Part shown: one piece after another, positions 26,336 through 37,269 of the stretch
Layout: every line of letters begins with the position of its first letter
How positions within the stretch are numbered: position 1 is the stretch's first letter
Source of the DNA: Stappia sp.
GTDB lineage: Bacteria > Pseudomonadota > Alphaproteobacteria > Rhizobiales > Stappiaceae
NCBI GenBank assembly: GCA_002722295.1
Contig: PBLF01000002.1
Span: 62,001 to 126,000 of the forward strand
Length of the DNA: 64,000 nt
Direction: 5' to 3'
The notes under the pieces: model-generated
Database searches by the model: none
Told to the model about the DNA's origin: nothing
Seen by the model: only the letters and a program-made list of their open reading frames with translations
Made by a program: the position numbers and the translations under genes

Positions 26336-26342
26336 GCGCGTC

Positions 26343-27593
26343 ATGCGCCGGACCGCGCGGTCACGGGAGGCCGGCGCGCCGGCGCGTTCGACCGCAACCG
26401 CCTTGCCGGCCGGACCGTTCGCCACTGCCGCGCGTGCCCTCGCCATCGTCATGACGGGGGCTTTCGCGTGTCTGGGAGGCGCGGAAACAGCCATTGCCGA
26501 AACCGGATCACCGCCCGCGCCGCCCGCTGCCATGAGTGTCCGCACCACCGCCTTCTCCGATCTGCCCGGCTGGGATGCCGACGACCACGGCGCGGCGCTG
26601 GACGCCTTCCTGCGCCACTGCAGCCCGCGTCCCGATGTCGAGCCGCGCTATTCGCCGGCGCTTTGCGAGGCCGCGCGTGCCGCCGCCGCGAGCCCGCGAC
26701 CCGAGCGAGACGAGGCGGCGCGCCGGTTCTTCGAGGACTGGTTCCGCCCGGTCCGCATTCGCGAGGCGGGCTTTCTCACCGGATATTTCGAGCCGGAGTT
26801 CGATGGCTCGCTGACCCGTGACGCGCGCCACCGTGTGCCCCTGCTCATGCGCCCGCCCGAACTGGTCGCCGTCGACGACGCCTCGCGGCCCGACGATTTT
26901 CCGCAAGGCTTTCCCTTTGCCATGCGCGCCGAAGACGGCACGCTGAGCCTTCCTCCCGACCGGGGCGCGATCATGGACGGCGCGCTTGCCGGGCGGGGGC
27001 TGGAACTCGTCTGGCTCGCCGATCCCGTCGACGCCTTCTATGTTCACGTGCAGGGTTCGGCCCGCATCCGCCTGGCCGGCGGCGGCGTGTTGCGGGTCGG
27101 CTACGCCGGCAAGACGGGCCACCCCTATTCGCCCATCGGACGGGTGATGATCGAGCGCGGGCTTGCGGAGCCGGGAACGGTGACCATGCAGGTGCTGCGC
27201 GGCTGGCTTGCCGACAACCCGCAGGAGATCGACGCGGTCCTGCGCCGCAACCGCTCCTATATCTTCTTCCGCCGGATCGAGGCGGACGAGAGCGAGGGGC
27301 CGATCGGGGCGGCCGGCCTGCCGCTTGTCGCCGGACGCAGCCTTGCCATCGACGCCAGCCGCCATGCCTTCGGCACGCCGGTCTATGTCGCCGCCTCCCT
27401 GCCGCTCGGCGAGGCGGGAACCCTGGAGCCCTTCCGCCGGCTCATGATCGCCGACGACACGGGGTCCGCAATCGTCGGGGACGGGCGCGGCGACCTCTTT
27501 CTGGGATCGGGCCGCGAAGCCGGCGAGGCGGCCGGGCGCATCCAGCATCGCGGCACGCTCTACGTGCTGGAGCCGCGGGAGAGGGAGCGGTGA
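26343..27593 (+). CDS. mltA: Membrane-bound lytic murein transglycosylase A
   Basis: A 416-residue secreted enzyme that cleaves peptidoglycan glycan strands to give 1,6-anhydromuropeptides. After a long positively charged leader and hydrophobic signal segment (ALAIVMTGAFACLGGAETAIA), the MltA domain appears as FLTGYFEPEFDGS and VQGSARIRLAGGGVLRVGYAG, then the C-terminal 3D domain SLAIDASRHAFGTPVYVA with ADDTGSAIVGDGRGDLFLG, whose aspartates are catalytic in the family. A possible lipobox-like FAC occurs but the context is not classical. The stop overlaps the Smr start as GTGA. Confidence 0.93.
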   Translation: MRRTARSREAGAPARSTATALPAGPFATAARALAIVMTGAFACLGGAETAIAETGSPPAPPAAMSVRTTAFSDLPGWDADDHGAALDAFLRHCSPRPDVEPRYSPALCEAARAAAASPRPERDEAARRFFEDWFRPVRIREAGFLTGYFEPEFDGSLTRDARHRVPLLMRPPELVAVDDASRPDDFPQGFPFAMRAEDGTLSLPPDRGAIMDGALAGRGLELVWLADPVDAFYVHVQGSARIRLAGGGVLRVGYAGKTGHPYSPIGRVMIERGLAEPGTVTMQVLRGWLADNPQEIDAVLRRNRSYIFFRRIEADESEGPIGAAGLPLVAGRSLAIDASRHAFGTPVYVAASLPLGEAGTLEPFRRLMIADDTGSAIVGDGRGDLFLGSGREAGEAAGRIQHRGTLYVLEPRERER

Positions 27594-28222
27594 GCAGCCG
27601 GCGGAAGGGGCGCCATCCCTCGCCCGAGGAGCGCCGGTTGTGGGAGACCGTCACGGCGGACGTGACGCCGATCGCGCCGCCTTCGCGCCTGCGGGCCCGC
27701 AAGAAAAAGGCCGCGCCCGCGGAGGATGGCCCGGCGACGCCTCCCGAGGCGCCGGCAACGGATGTCGGTCAGCCGGCGCGGGCAAGGAACGTCGTCAGCC
27801 AGGAGGCGTTGCGCGCGGCGCTCGGCCGCAAGACGACGCCGAAGCCCCCGGCGCCTCCGCCGCTTGCCCCCCTTGAGCCGCGCCAGCGCCGGCGGCTGGT
27901 GCGCGGCACCCGGGCCATCGACGCGCGCATCGACCTGCACGGCCTCACCCAGGCAGAGGCGCATCAGCGCCTGCGCGGGTTTCTCTCCCGCGCCCAGGCG
28001 GAAGGCGCCTCCGTCGTTCTGGTGATCACCGGCAAGGGGGGCGCGGACGGATCGCTCGCCGCCGACGGGCGCGGCATCCTGCGCCGTGTGGTGCCCCAGT
28101 GGCTGTCCTTCGCGGAGTTCCGGGGGCTCGTCGTCGGTTTCGAGGAGGCCCATGGCGCCCATGGCGGCGGCGGCGCGCTGTATGTCCGCGTGCGCCGCGC
28201 GGGACGGGGAGGTTCACGATGA
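27590..28222 (+). CDS. Smr-domain protein
   Basis: This 210-residue protein has a basic, proline-rich N-terminal half and a C-terminal Smr domain (from about residue 105) with the two nuclease motifs: IDLHGLTQAEAHQRL (LDxHG type) and VVLVITGKGG (TGKG type). Smr domains are related to MutS2 nuclease domains and nick branched DNA or RNA. GTG at 27590 overlaps the mltA stop, with GAGGGAG before it, and the end overlaps the XRE gene by ATGA. The mltA-smr-XRE run is common in this group. Confidence 0.88.
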   Translation: MSSRRKGRHPSPEERRLWETVTADVTPIAPPSRLRARKKKAAPAEDGPATPPEAPATDVGQPARARNVVSQEALRAALGRKTTPKPPAPPPLAPLEPRQRRRLVRGTRAIDARIDLHGLTQAEAHQRLRGFLSRAQAEGASVVLVITGKGGADGSLAADGRGILRRVVPQWLSFAEFRGLVVGFEEAHGAHGGGGALYVRVRRAGRGGSR

Positions 28223-28590
28223 CGCCCTTCGGCGCGAAGATCCGCGAAATCCGCCGCAAGCGCGGGCTGACCCTTTCGGAGATGGCGGCGGCGCTCAATG
28301 TCTCGCCCGCCTATCTGTCCGCGCTCGAACACGGCAAGCGTGGCCGGCCGACCTGGTTCATGGTCCAGCGCATCATCACCTATTTCAATGTCATCTGGGA
28401 CGAGGCGGAGGAACTGCAGCGATTGGCCGAGTTGTCCGATCCGAAGATCTCCATCGACACAGCCGGCCTCGAGCCGGAGGCGACCGAGCTTGCAAATGTG
28501 CTCGCCGACAAGATCCCGGGCCTGTCGCGCGAGAGCCTTGCCCATCTCCTGCACCAGCTCAGGGCCGCCGCCGCACGCGACGGCGTCTAG
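28219..28590 (+). CDS. XRE-family helix-turn-helix regulator
   Basis: A 123-residue protein with an N-terminal lambda-repressor-type HTH: FGAKIREIRRKRGLTLSEMA then ALNVSPAYLSALEHGKRG, the recognition helix. The C-terminal half is short and helical with no known ligand domain. It starts within the stop of the Smr gene (ATGA), so it is translationally coupled. Target genes are unknown. Confidence 0.88.
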   Translation: MTPFGAKIREIRRKRGLTLSEMAAALNVSPAYLSALEHGKRGRPTWFMVQRIITYFNVIWDEAEELQRLAELSDPKISIDTAGLEPEATELANVLADKIPGLSRESLAHLLHQLRAAAARDGV

Positions 28591-28715
28591 GGGGCTGCGT
28601 CCACCAAATCGCAACCCGTGCCGGTGCATGGTCCGCTTGCCCGTCGACCGGCGCGGCCCGCACGCGTACCCTGCCGCCGCCGAGCGCCCCGACCCTTGAG
28701 TCCGAAAGAGCGACC

Positions 28716-31529
28716 ATGACCAAATCGCAGGATCCCTTCGACGGCCTGATCGACGCCGACGCGCTGCGCCATCGCCTCACCGCGCTGACGGCGGAAAGCG
28801 ACGGCGACGGGTCGGGCACGGCGATCCGCGGCCAGGTGCTCGCCGAACTCAAGGCGGTCATGCGCGATGCGCGTGCGCTGGTGGAGGAGCGTCTCTTCGA
28901 GGATGGCGGCGGCACCCTCTGTGCCCAGCGGCTGAGCCACGTCCAGGACGAGGTGCTGCGCGTCATCTACGACTTCGCGATCCACCACGTCTACAGGGTG
29001 AAAAATCCGTCTGCTGCCGAGCGCATGTCCATCGTCGCGGTGGGCGGCTACGGGCGCGGCACGCTGGCGCCCGGGTCCGACGTCGACCTGCTGTTCCTGC
29101 TCCCCTACAAGCAGACGCCCTGGGGCGAGCAGGTGGTGGAATACATCCTCTACATGCTGTGGGACATGGGGCTGAAGGTCGGTCACGCCACGCGCAACGT
29201 CGAGGAATGCGTGCGCCTGTCCCGCGCCGACATGACCATCCGCACGGCGATCCTCGAGGCCCGCCATGTCTGGGGCGAGCGGACGCTGACCGACGAACTG
29301 CTCGAACGTTTCGACAAGGAGGTCGTGGCCGGATCCGGACCGGAATTCATCGCCGCCAAGCTGGCCGAGCGCGACCAGCGCCACACCCGCCAGGGCGCCT
29401 CGCGCTATCTGGTCGAGCCCAACGTCAAGGAAGGCAAGGGCGGCCTGCGCGACCTCAACACGCTGTTTTGGATCTCGAAATACTTCTACCGCGTGCGCAC
29501 CGGCTCCGGCCTGGTCAAGGCCGGGGTCTTCACCCGCGCCGACATCAAGCGGTTCCGTAAGGGCGAGGATTTTCTCTGGGCGGTGCGCTGCCACCTGCAT
29601 TTCCTGACGGGCCGCGCGGAGGAGCGCCTGTCCTTCGACCTGCAGCGCGACATCGCGGTACGTCTCGGCTACACGCAGCATCCGGGCATGAAGGATGTCG
29701 AGCGCTTCATGAAGCACTACTTCCTCGTGGCCAAGGACGTGGGCGACCTGACCCGCATCTTCTGCGCGGCGCTCGAGGAACAGCACGCCAAGGCGCCGCA
29801 GCCGCTCTCGCAGCTTATCGGCAGGATCACCCGCCGCTCGGCCCGCCGGCCGGTGTCCGGCGCGCCGGATTTCGTCATAGACAACGGTCGTCTCAACGTG
29901 GCGAGCCCGGGAGTTTTCGAGAAGGATCCGGTCAACCTGATCCGGCTGTTCGCGGTGTCCGACCGGCTTTCGGCGCTGCTGCACCCGGAAATGTTGAAGC
30001 TGGTGCGCCGCTCGCTCAAGCTTGTCACCCCGGCGGTGCGCGAGGATCCCGAGGCGAACCGGCTGTTCCTGCAGGTGCTGACCTCGCGCAACGACCCGGA
30101 GACGGTTCTGCGGCGCATGAACGAGACCGGCGTGCTCGGCCGTTTCGTGCCGGACTTCGGCAAGGTCGTCGCCATGATGCAGTTCAACATGTACCACCAC
30201 TACACGGTGGACGAGCACCTGATCCGCTCCATCGGCGTTCTTGGCGAGATCGAGCGCGGCGAGGCGGGCGAGGATCATCCGCTGTCGACCGATCTCATCA
30301 AGACGGTGCAGAGCCGCCGGGTGCTCTTCGTCGCCATGTTCCTGCACGATATCGCCAAGGGGCGGCCGGAGGATCATTCGACCGCCGGCGCCCGCATCGC
30401 ACGGCGCCTGTGCCCGCGCTTCGGCCTCAGCCCGACGGAAACCGACACGGTGGCCTGGCTGATCGAGCACCACCTGGACATGAGCACCACCGCGCAGTCG
30501 CGCGACCTCGCCGACCGCAAGACGATCGAGGATTTCGCCCGTACCGTGCAGAACCTCGAGCGGCTGAAGCTGCTTCTGGTGCTGACCGTCGCCGACATCC
30601 GTGCCGTCGGTCCCAATGTCTTCAACGGCTGGAAGGGCCAGCTTCTGCGCACGCTCTACTACGAGACCGAACCGGTGCTCACCGGCGGTCATTCCGTGTT
30701 GCCGCACGAACAGCGCGTCACGCGGGCGGTGGAAGAGCTGGAGGCGGAACTCGGGGACTGGAGTGCGGAGGAGCTTGCCGCCTATCGCGAGCGTCACTAT
30801 CCGGCCTATTGGCTCCGGGTGCCGATCGAGCGCAAGGTCGCCGACGCGCGAATGATCCGCGAGGCGGACCTTTCCGGCCGGGGCTTCGCCTCGCGTGTCG
30901 CCCCGCACGCCTTCGAGGAGGTGACCGAGATCACCGTTCTCGCGGCCGATCACCCGCGGCTGCTGTCGGTCATCGCGGGCGCCTGTTTCGTCGCCGGGGC
31001 CAACATCGTCGACGCGCAGATCGACACGACCACCGACGGCTTCGCGCTCGACACGATCTTCATTTCCCGCGAACTGCCGGGAGACGCGGACGAACTGCGC
31101 CGGGGCGAGCGTATCTGCAAGCTCATCGAGAAGGCGTTGCGCGGCGAGGAAAGGCTGCCCGAGAGCGTTGCCAGCAAGGTGGCGAGCCGGACGCGCATGA
31201 AGGCGTTCCGCGTCGAGTCGGAAGTCCTGGTCAACAACGCCCTGTCCAACCGCCACACGGTGCTGGAGATCACGGGTCTCGACCGCCCCGGTCTTCTCTA
31301 CGACCTGACGCGGGCCATTTCGGATCTCAATCTCAACATCAATTCCGCCCATATCGCCACCTTCGGCGAGCGGGTGGTCGACGTCTTCTACGTCACGGAC
31401 CTCACGGGCCAGAAAATCGCCAACATCGGGCGTCAGGAAGCGATCCGCGACCGCCTGCGCGCGGCGGTCGACGGCGAGGCGGGCGAGGACCAGCCCAGGC
31501 GCAGGGCCCGACGGGTGGGAGCCGCCTGA
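28716..31529 (+). CDS. glnD: [Protein-PII] uridylyltransferase/uridylyl-removing enzyme
   Basis: The 937-residue bifunctional sensor of glutamine uridylylates and de-uridylylates PII proteins. Domains in order: nucleotidyltransferase with VGGYGRGTLAPGSDVDLLFL (about residue 108), GlnD/GlnE helical linker, HD domain with FLHDIAKGRPEDHS (about 544), and two ACT domains (EITVLAADHPRLLSVIAGAC, about 738; LEITGLDRPGLLYDLTRAI, about 848). ATG at 28716 gives the normal length; the frame remains open further left without features. It precedes murJ by 57 nt, the common rhizobial order. Confidence 0.97.
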   Translation: MTKSQDPFDGLIDADALRHRLTALTAESDGDGSGTAIRGQVLAELKAVMRDARALVEERLFEDGGGTLCAQRLSHVQDEVLRVIYDFAIHHVYRVKNPSAAERMSIVAVGGYGRGTLAPGSDVDLLFLLPYKQTPWGEQVVEYILYMLWDMGLKVGHATRNVEECVRLSRADMTIRTAILEARHVWGERTLTDELLERFDKEVVAGSGPEFIAAKLAERDQRHTRQGASRYLVEPNVKEGKGGLRDLNTLFWISKYFYRVRTGSGLVKAGVFTRADIKRFRKGEDFLWAVRCHLHFLTGRAEERLSFDLQRDIAVRLGYTQHPGMKDVERFMKHYFLVAKDVGDLTRIFCAALEEQHAKAPQPLSQLIGRITRRSARRPVSGAPDFVIDNGRLNVASPGVFEKDPVNLIRLFAVSDRLSALLHPEMLKLVRRSLKLVTPAVREDPEANRLFLQVLTSRNDPETVLRRMNETGVLGRFVPDFGKVVAMMQFNMYHHYTVDEHLIRSIGVLGEIERGEAGEDHPLSTDLIKTVQSRRVLFVAMFLHDIAKGRPEDHSTAGARIARRLCPRFGLSPTETDTVAWLIEHHLDMSTTAQSRDLADRKTIEDFARTVQNLERLKLLLVLTVADIRAVGPNVFNGWKGQLLRTLYYETEPVLTGGHSVLPHEQRVTRAVEELEAELGDWSAEELAAYRERHYPAYWLRVPIERKVADARMIREADLSGRGFASRVAPHAFEEVTEITVLAADHPRLLSVIAGACFVAGANIVDAQIDTTTDGFALDTIFISRELPGDADELRRGERICKLIEKALRGEERLPESVASKVASRTRMKAFRVESEVLVNNALSNRHTVLEITGLDRPGLLYDLTRAISDLNLNINSAHIATFGERVVDVFYVTDLTGQKIANIGRQEAIRDRLRAAVDGEAGEDQPRRRARRVGAA

Positions 31530-31586
31530 GGTGAGCCGACCGCCCCTGACCGCGCCGTCTTCCCTCCCGCGCCCGGAACCCGCCGT

Positions 31587-33197
31587 ATGAGCCTGCTGCG
31601 CAATTTCGCCACCGTTGGCGGCGCCACGATGATGAGCCGCGTGCTCGGTTTCGTGCGCGACGTGATGATCGCCGCCTTCGCCGGAGCCGGTCCGGTGGCC
31701 GATGCCTTCTTCGTGGCCTTCCGCCTGCCCAACCTGTTTCGCCGGCTGTTCGCCGAAGGGGCGTTCAATTCCGCCTTCGTTCCGCTCTTCGCCCGCGCCC
31801 TCGAGGAAGAGGGCGAAGCCGGTGCGCGGCGCTTCGCCGCCGAGATCCTCGCCGCCCTGTTCTGGACGCTCATGGCGCTTTCCGCGCTCGCCTTCGTCGG
31901 CATGAGCGGCCTCGTTCTGGTCCTGGCGCCGGGCTTCGTGGAGGATCCGGGCAAGTTCGATCTCGCGGTGCTTCTGTCGCGGATCACCTTTCCCTACCTG
32001 CTGTGCATGTCGCTGGTCGCCTTCCTGTCCGGCATTCTCAACACCTACCAGCGCTTCGCCGCCGCGGCCTTCGCGCCGGTGGTGCTGAACCTGGTGATGA
32101 TCTCGGTGCTGACCGGCATCTGGATCAGCGGCCTGGAGACGGGTGTGACGCTCGGCGTGGTGCTGGCCTGCGGCGTGCTGGTCGCCGGGCTCGCGCAGCT
32201 CGCGCTTCTGCTTGGCGCGGTGCGCCGGCTCGGCTTTTCCGTTCCGCTCGGTCGCCCGCGCCTCACGCCGGCCGTGCGCCGGCTGTGGCGCCTCGGCGTT
32301 CCCGGTGTCATCGCCGGCGGCATCACCCAGATCAACATCGTGGTCGGAACCATCATCGCCTCCGCCCAGGCCGGCGCGGTGTCCTATCTCTACTACGCCG
32401 ACCGGATCTATCAGCTTCCGCTCGGCGTCGTGGGCATCGCCATCGGCGTCGTGCTGCTGCCCGATCTCTCCCGCGCACTGCGCTCGGGCGCGGAGACCGC
32501 GTCACGCGATGCCAACGACCGGCTCAACCGCGCGCTGGAATTCGCCCTCGCCCTCACGCTGCCGGCGGCGGTCGCGCTGGTGGTGGTGCCGGCGCCGATC
32601 GTGTCGGTGCTCTTCGAGCGCGGTGCCTTCGGAGCCGAGGCGGCGGCCGCGACCACGGGCGCGCTGATGGCGTTTGCCATCGGTTTGCCCGCCTTCGTGC
32701 TCAACAAGGTGTTCTCTCCCGCCTTCTTCGCCCGGGAGGACACGGTCACGCCCATGTGGTTCGCGGGCGTCGGCATGGTGGTGAACGTGGTCGGCGCGCT
32801 CGCGCTCGCGCCGTTTCTCGCGCATGTCGGCATCGCACTGGCGACGAGCATCGCCGGCTGGGTCAACACCGGCCTGCTCATGATCGTGCTGTGGCGGCGC
32901 GGACATTTCCGCTTCGATTCCCGGGCCCGCAAGCGCCTGCCGCTGCTGGCGCTTGCCAGCGTGCTCATGGGCGCTGGCCTTTTCGGCGGCGCGGCGGTGC
33001 TGGGCCCCTGGCTGAGCGGTGACGGCACGCTGCTGCGCTTCGTCGCGCTGGCCCTGCTCGTCGCCTGCGGTCTGGTGCTGTTCGCGATCTTCGTCCAGGT
33101 CACCGGCGCGGTGGATCTCGCCGGCTATCTTCGCCGGCTGCGGAAGCGGGGCGGCCGTGCACCCGTGCCCCCCGCACCGGATGACGCTGCGAAATGA
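31587..33197 (+). CDS. murJ: Lipid II flippase MurJ
   Basis: This 536-residue inner-membrane protein of about fourteen helices flips lipid II for peptidoglycan synthesis. The N-terminal TVGGATMMSRVLGFVRDVM and ADAFFVAFRLPNLFRRLFAE are the strongest MurJ signatures, with the arginines that line the cavity. Further along are SYLYYADRIYQLPLGVVGIA and FSPAFFAREDTVTPMW. It follows glnD closely. In many relatives trpS comes next; here an ABC importer operon does. Confidence 0.96.
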   Translation: MSLLRNFATVGGATMMSRVLGFVRDVMIAAFAGAGPVADAFFVAFRLPNLFRRLFAEGAFNSAFVPLFARALEEEGEAGARRFAAEILAALFWTLMALSALAFVGMSGLVLVLAPGFVEDPGKFDLAVLLSRITFPYLLCMSLVAFLSGILNTYQRFAAAAFAPVVLNLVMISVLTGIWISGLETGVTLGVVLACGVLVAGLAQLALLLGAVRRLGFSVPLGRPRLTPAVRRLWRLGVPGVIAGGITQINIVVGTIIASAQAGAVSYLYYADRIYQLPLGVVGIAIGVVLLPDLSRALRSGAETASRDANDRLNRALEFALALTLPAAVALVVVPAPIVSVLFERGAFGAEAAAATTGALMAFAIGLPAFVLNKVFSPAFFAREDTVTPMWFAGVGMVVNVVGALALAPFLAHVGIALATSIAGWVNTGLLMIVLWRRGHFRFDSRARKRLPLLALASVLMGAGLFGGAAVLGPWLSGDGTLLRFVALALLVACGLVLFAIFVQVTGAVDLAGYLRRLRKRGGRAPVPPAPDDAAK

Positions 33198-33207
33198 GCA
33201 TCCGTCC

Positions 33208-33253
33208 GGTCAAAATTTGACCATCTGATCAAATCCTGTCCATTCGAACAGGA
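33208..33253 (+). promoter_or_regulatory. Palindromes upstream of the BMP importer operon
   Basis: GGTCAAA-A-TTTGACC (33208-33222) is a perfect dyad. It is followed by TTTGACCATCTGATCAAA (33216-33233), an imperfect one, and by TCCTGT/ACAGGA (33234-33239 and 33248-33253). TTGACC at 33217 could be a -35. The set lies in the 278-nt gap between murJ and the binding-protein gene and resembles overlapping repressor sites of the GntR kind. No GntR gene is adjacent. Confidence 0.45.
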
Positions 33254-33475
33254 AACAGCGCTGGCCGCGCGCGCGTCGCATTGTCGCTTTTGCGGGAATG
33301 TGGTCCAATTCGCCAGTCCGCCGGACGGCCCGCGCGATGCGCGCGGACGACGGCACGGCCCGTGCTCCGCCCGCAGGGCGGGCGCCGTCCGGTCCGCGTT
33401 CCCGGGGTGCCTGTGGCGACCCCGCACATGGCCGGTGGATCCGCGAGACAGCAACCTGCCAGGGGGTAGCCAACA

Positions 33476-34480
33476 ATGACAATCCGAAAAACGACGCTTG
33501 CATGGACGCGCCGTGCCTTTCTCGGCCTCGCGCTTGCCGCCACCGCCCTTGCCGGCGCGCCGGCGGAGGCGAAGGACAAGCCGTTGAAGGTGGCCGCGAT
33601 CTACACCGTTCCCGTCGAGCAGCAGTGGGTGGGCCGCATTCACGAGGCGCTGAAGGCCGCCGAGGAGCGCGGTGATGTCACCTACGTCTACTCCGAGAAC
33701 GTGGCCAACACCGACTACGAGCGCGTCATGCGCGAATATGCCGAAGGCGGCATGGATCTCGTCATCGGCGAGGCTTTCGCGGTCGAGCGCGCGGCGCGCA
33801 ACGTGGCCTCGGAATATCCCGGGACGGCCTTCCTGATGGGCTCCTCCTTCGGTCCCGCCAAGCCGAACTTCGCCGTGTTCGACAACTGGATCCACGAGCC
33901 GAGCTACCTGACCGGCATGATCGCCGGAAAGGCCACCAAGTCGAACGTCATCGGCATGGTCGGCGGCTATGCGATTCCGGAGGTCAACCGGCTCATGAAT
34001 GCCTTCATGGAAGGCGCCACGGCGGTGAATCCGGACGTCAAGTTCCTCGTGACCTTCATCAACTCCTGGTACGATCCGCCCAAGGCGAAGGAAGCCGCCT
34101 TCGCGATGGTCGACAAGGGAGCCGACATCCTCTACGCCGAGCGCTTCGGCGTGTCCGACGCGGCGAAGGAGCGCGGCATCCTCGCCATCGGCAACGTGAT
34201 CGACACCTCCGCCGACTATCCCGGAACGATTCTCTCCAGCGCCCTGTGGAACATGCAGCCGACCATCGACAAGGTGATCGAGGCGGTCGCCACCGACAGC
34301 TTCGAGCCCGCCGACTATGGCCAGTACTCCTTCATGAGCTACGGCGGCGGCAGCTTCGTCGTCGACGAGTCGCTCGCCGACGCGGCCTCCGTCAAGGCCG
34401 CGCGCGAGAAGGAGAAGGAGATCCTGGACGGACTGTTCCGCGTCAACGTCAACGACGCCGAGCCCAAGTCGACCATGTGA
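33476..34480 (+). CDS. BMP-family ABC transporter substrate-binding protein
   Basis: A 334-residue periplasmic protein related to PnrA/TmpC basic-membrane-protein receptors, many of which bind nucleosides. The leader has TRRAFLGLA followed by a hydrophobic stretch and AEA cleavage, so Tat export is likely. The mature domain has KVAAIYTVPVEQQWVGRIHE and DLVIGEAFAVERAARNVASE, then KSNVIGMVGGYAIPEVNRLM, typical of the fold. It lies 162 nt upstream of the ATPase gene and starts a four-gene importer operon. The ligand is not certain. Confidence 0.9.
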   Translation: MTIRKTTLAWTRRAFLGLALAATALAGAPAEAKDKPLKVAAIYTVPVEQQWVGRIHEALKAAEERGDVTYVYSENVANTDYERVMREYAEGGMDLVIGEAFAVERAARNVASEYPGTAFLMGSSFGPAKPNFAVFDNWIHEPSYLTGMIAGKATKSNVIGMVGGYAIPEVNRLMNAFMEGATAVNPDVKFLVTFINSWYDPPKAKEAAFAMVDKGADILYAERFGVSDAAKERGILAIGNVIDTSADYPGTILSSALWNMQPTIDKVIEAVATDSFEPADYGQYSFMSYGGGSFVVDESLADAASVKAAREKEKEILDGLFRVNVNDAEPKSTM

Positions 34481-34642
34481 TCCCCCGGCGGGGGCGCACG
34501 GGTTGCGTTTGCCTCCGCCTTCGGCCATTCGTCTCGCGGCCCGGTCCGGTTCCATCCGGTCCGGGCCGTGTGCCGTCGGCATGTGGCCCCGGAAGACGAC
34601 ACATCCGGAAAGCTGCCAGACGAGATCCATCGAAGAGGTGAT

Positions 34643-36186
<1,544 letters not shown>

Positions 36187-36190
<4 letters not shown>

Positions 36191-37269
36191 TCCGCTTCGA
36201 ACCGCGCGAAACCGTCACGCCCCTGCGCCGTGTCGCCGCCCCCGCCATCGCCGCGCTCGCCGCGCTCCTGCTGGCATCCATCCCCATCGCCGCCGCCGGT
36301 GCGCCGGTGTTGTCCGCCTATGCGCTGATGGCGAAGGGCGCGTTCGGCTCGCTTTTCGCGGTCTCCGAGCTTCTGGCGCGCGCGACGCCCCTGATCCTGA
36401 CCGGCCTTGCCGCCGCCGTCGCCTTCCGCGCGAAACTGTGGAACATCGGCGGCGAGGGCCAGTTGTATGCCGGGGCGCTCGAGGCTGTCGCCGTCGGCTC
36501 CGGAGCGCTGGCGTTGCCGCCCGTCGTCATGGTTCCCTCGGTCATCGTGGCGGGTGCGCTCGCCGGTGGCCTGCTGATGCTGGTGCCGGCGCTTCTCAAG
36601 GTGCGCCTGGGCGCGGACGAGGTGGTCACCACGCTGCTGCTCAACTTCGTCGTGCTGCTCTTCGTGCAGATGATGCTCGAGGGGCCGATGAAGGACCCCA
36701 TGGGGATGGGCTGGCCGCAGTCCGAGCCCATGCTGGAGGCGGCGACACTTCCCAAGCTCATGGCGCGGATGCGCGTTCACGCCGGTCTCTTCGTGGCGCT
36801 GGGTTGCGCGCTTCTGGTTCATGTCGTGATGAAGCGCACGGTGTGGGGCTACGAGACCCGCGCCGTGGGCGAAAATCCGGAAGCCGCGCGCCACGCCGGC
36901 ATTCCCGTTACGGCAACCATGCTGCGTGTCGCGCTGCTGAGCGGCGGGCTCGCCGGTCTCGCGGGCGTGGGTGAGGTCGCGGGCCTGAAGGGCTATCTCA
37001 CCGCCGACCTTTCGCCCGGCTTCGGCTATGCGGGCATCGTGGTCGCCATGCTTGCCGGTCTGTCGCCGCTCGGAGTGGTGGTTGCGGCCCTCTTCATCGC
37101 CGGCGTCTTCGTCGGCGCGGACAGCATGAGCCGCGCCATCGGCGTGTCCAACTATCTGGCCGATCTGGTCGTCGCCACGTCGCTGATCGCCGTTCTCGTC
37201 TCGGGCCTCTTCGTGCGCTTCCGCGTGCGTTTCGTGCGCCCCCACGGCCAGGGAGGGCACGGCGCGTGA
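36187..37269 (+). CDS. ABC importer permease 1 (nucleoside-type, BPD_transp_2)
   Basis: This 360-residue membrane protein has about nine helices and the group signature KLWNIGGEGQLYAGALE near residue 84, with GADEVVTTLLLNFVVL and RAVGENPEAARHAGIPV in the cytoplasmic loop that contacts the ATPase. It pairs with the second permease at 37266. The start overlaps the ATPase stop (ATGA), and the end overlaps the next gene (GTGA), so all three are translationally coupled. Confidence 0.92.

Noticed and set aside
28086..28715. Upstream extension of the glnD frame into the smr and XRE genes
   Set aside because: It overlaps two real genes in another frame; GlnD of normal length starts at 28716.
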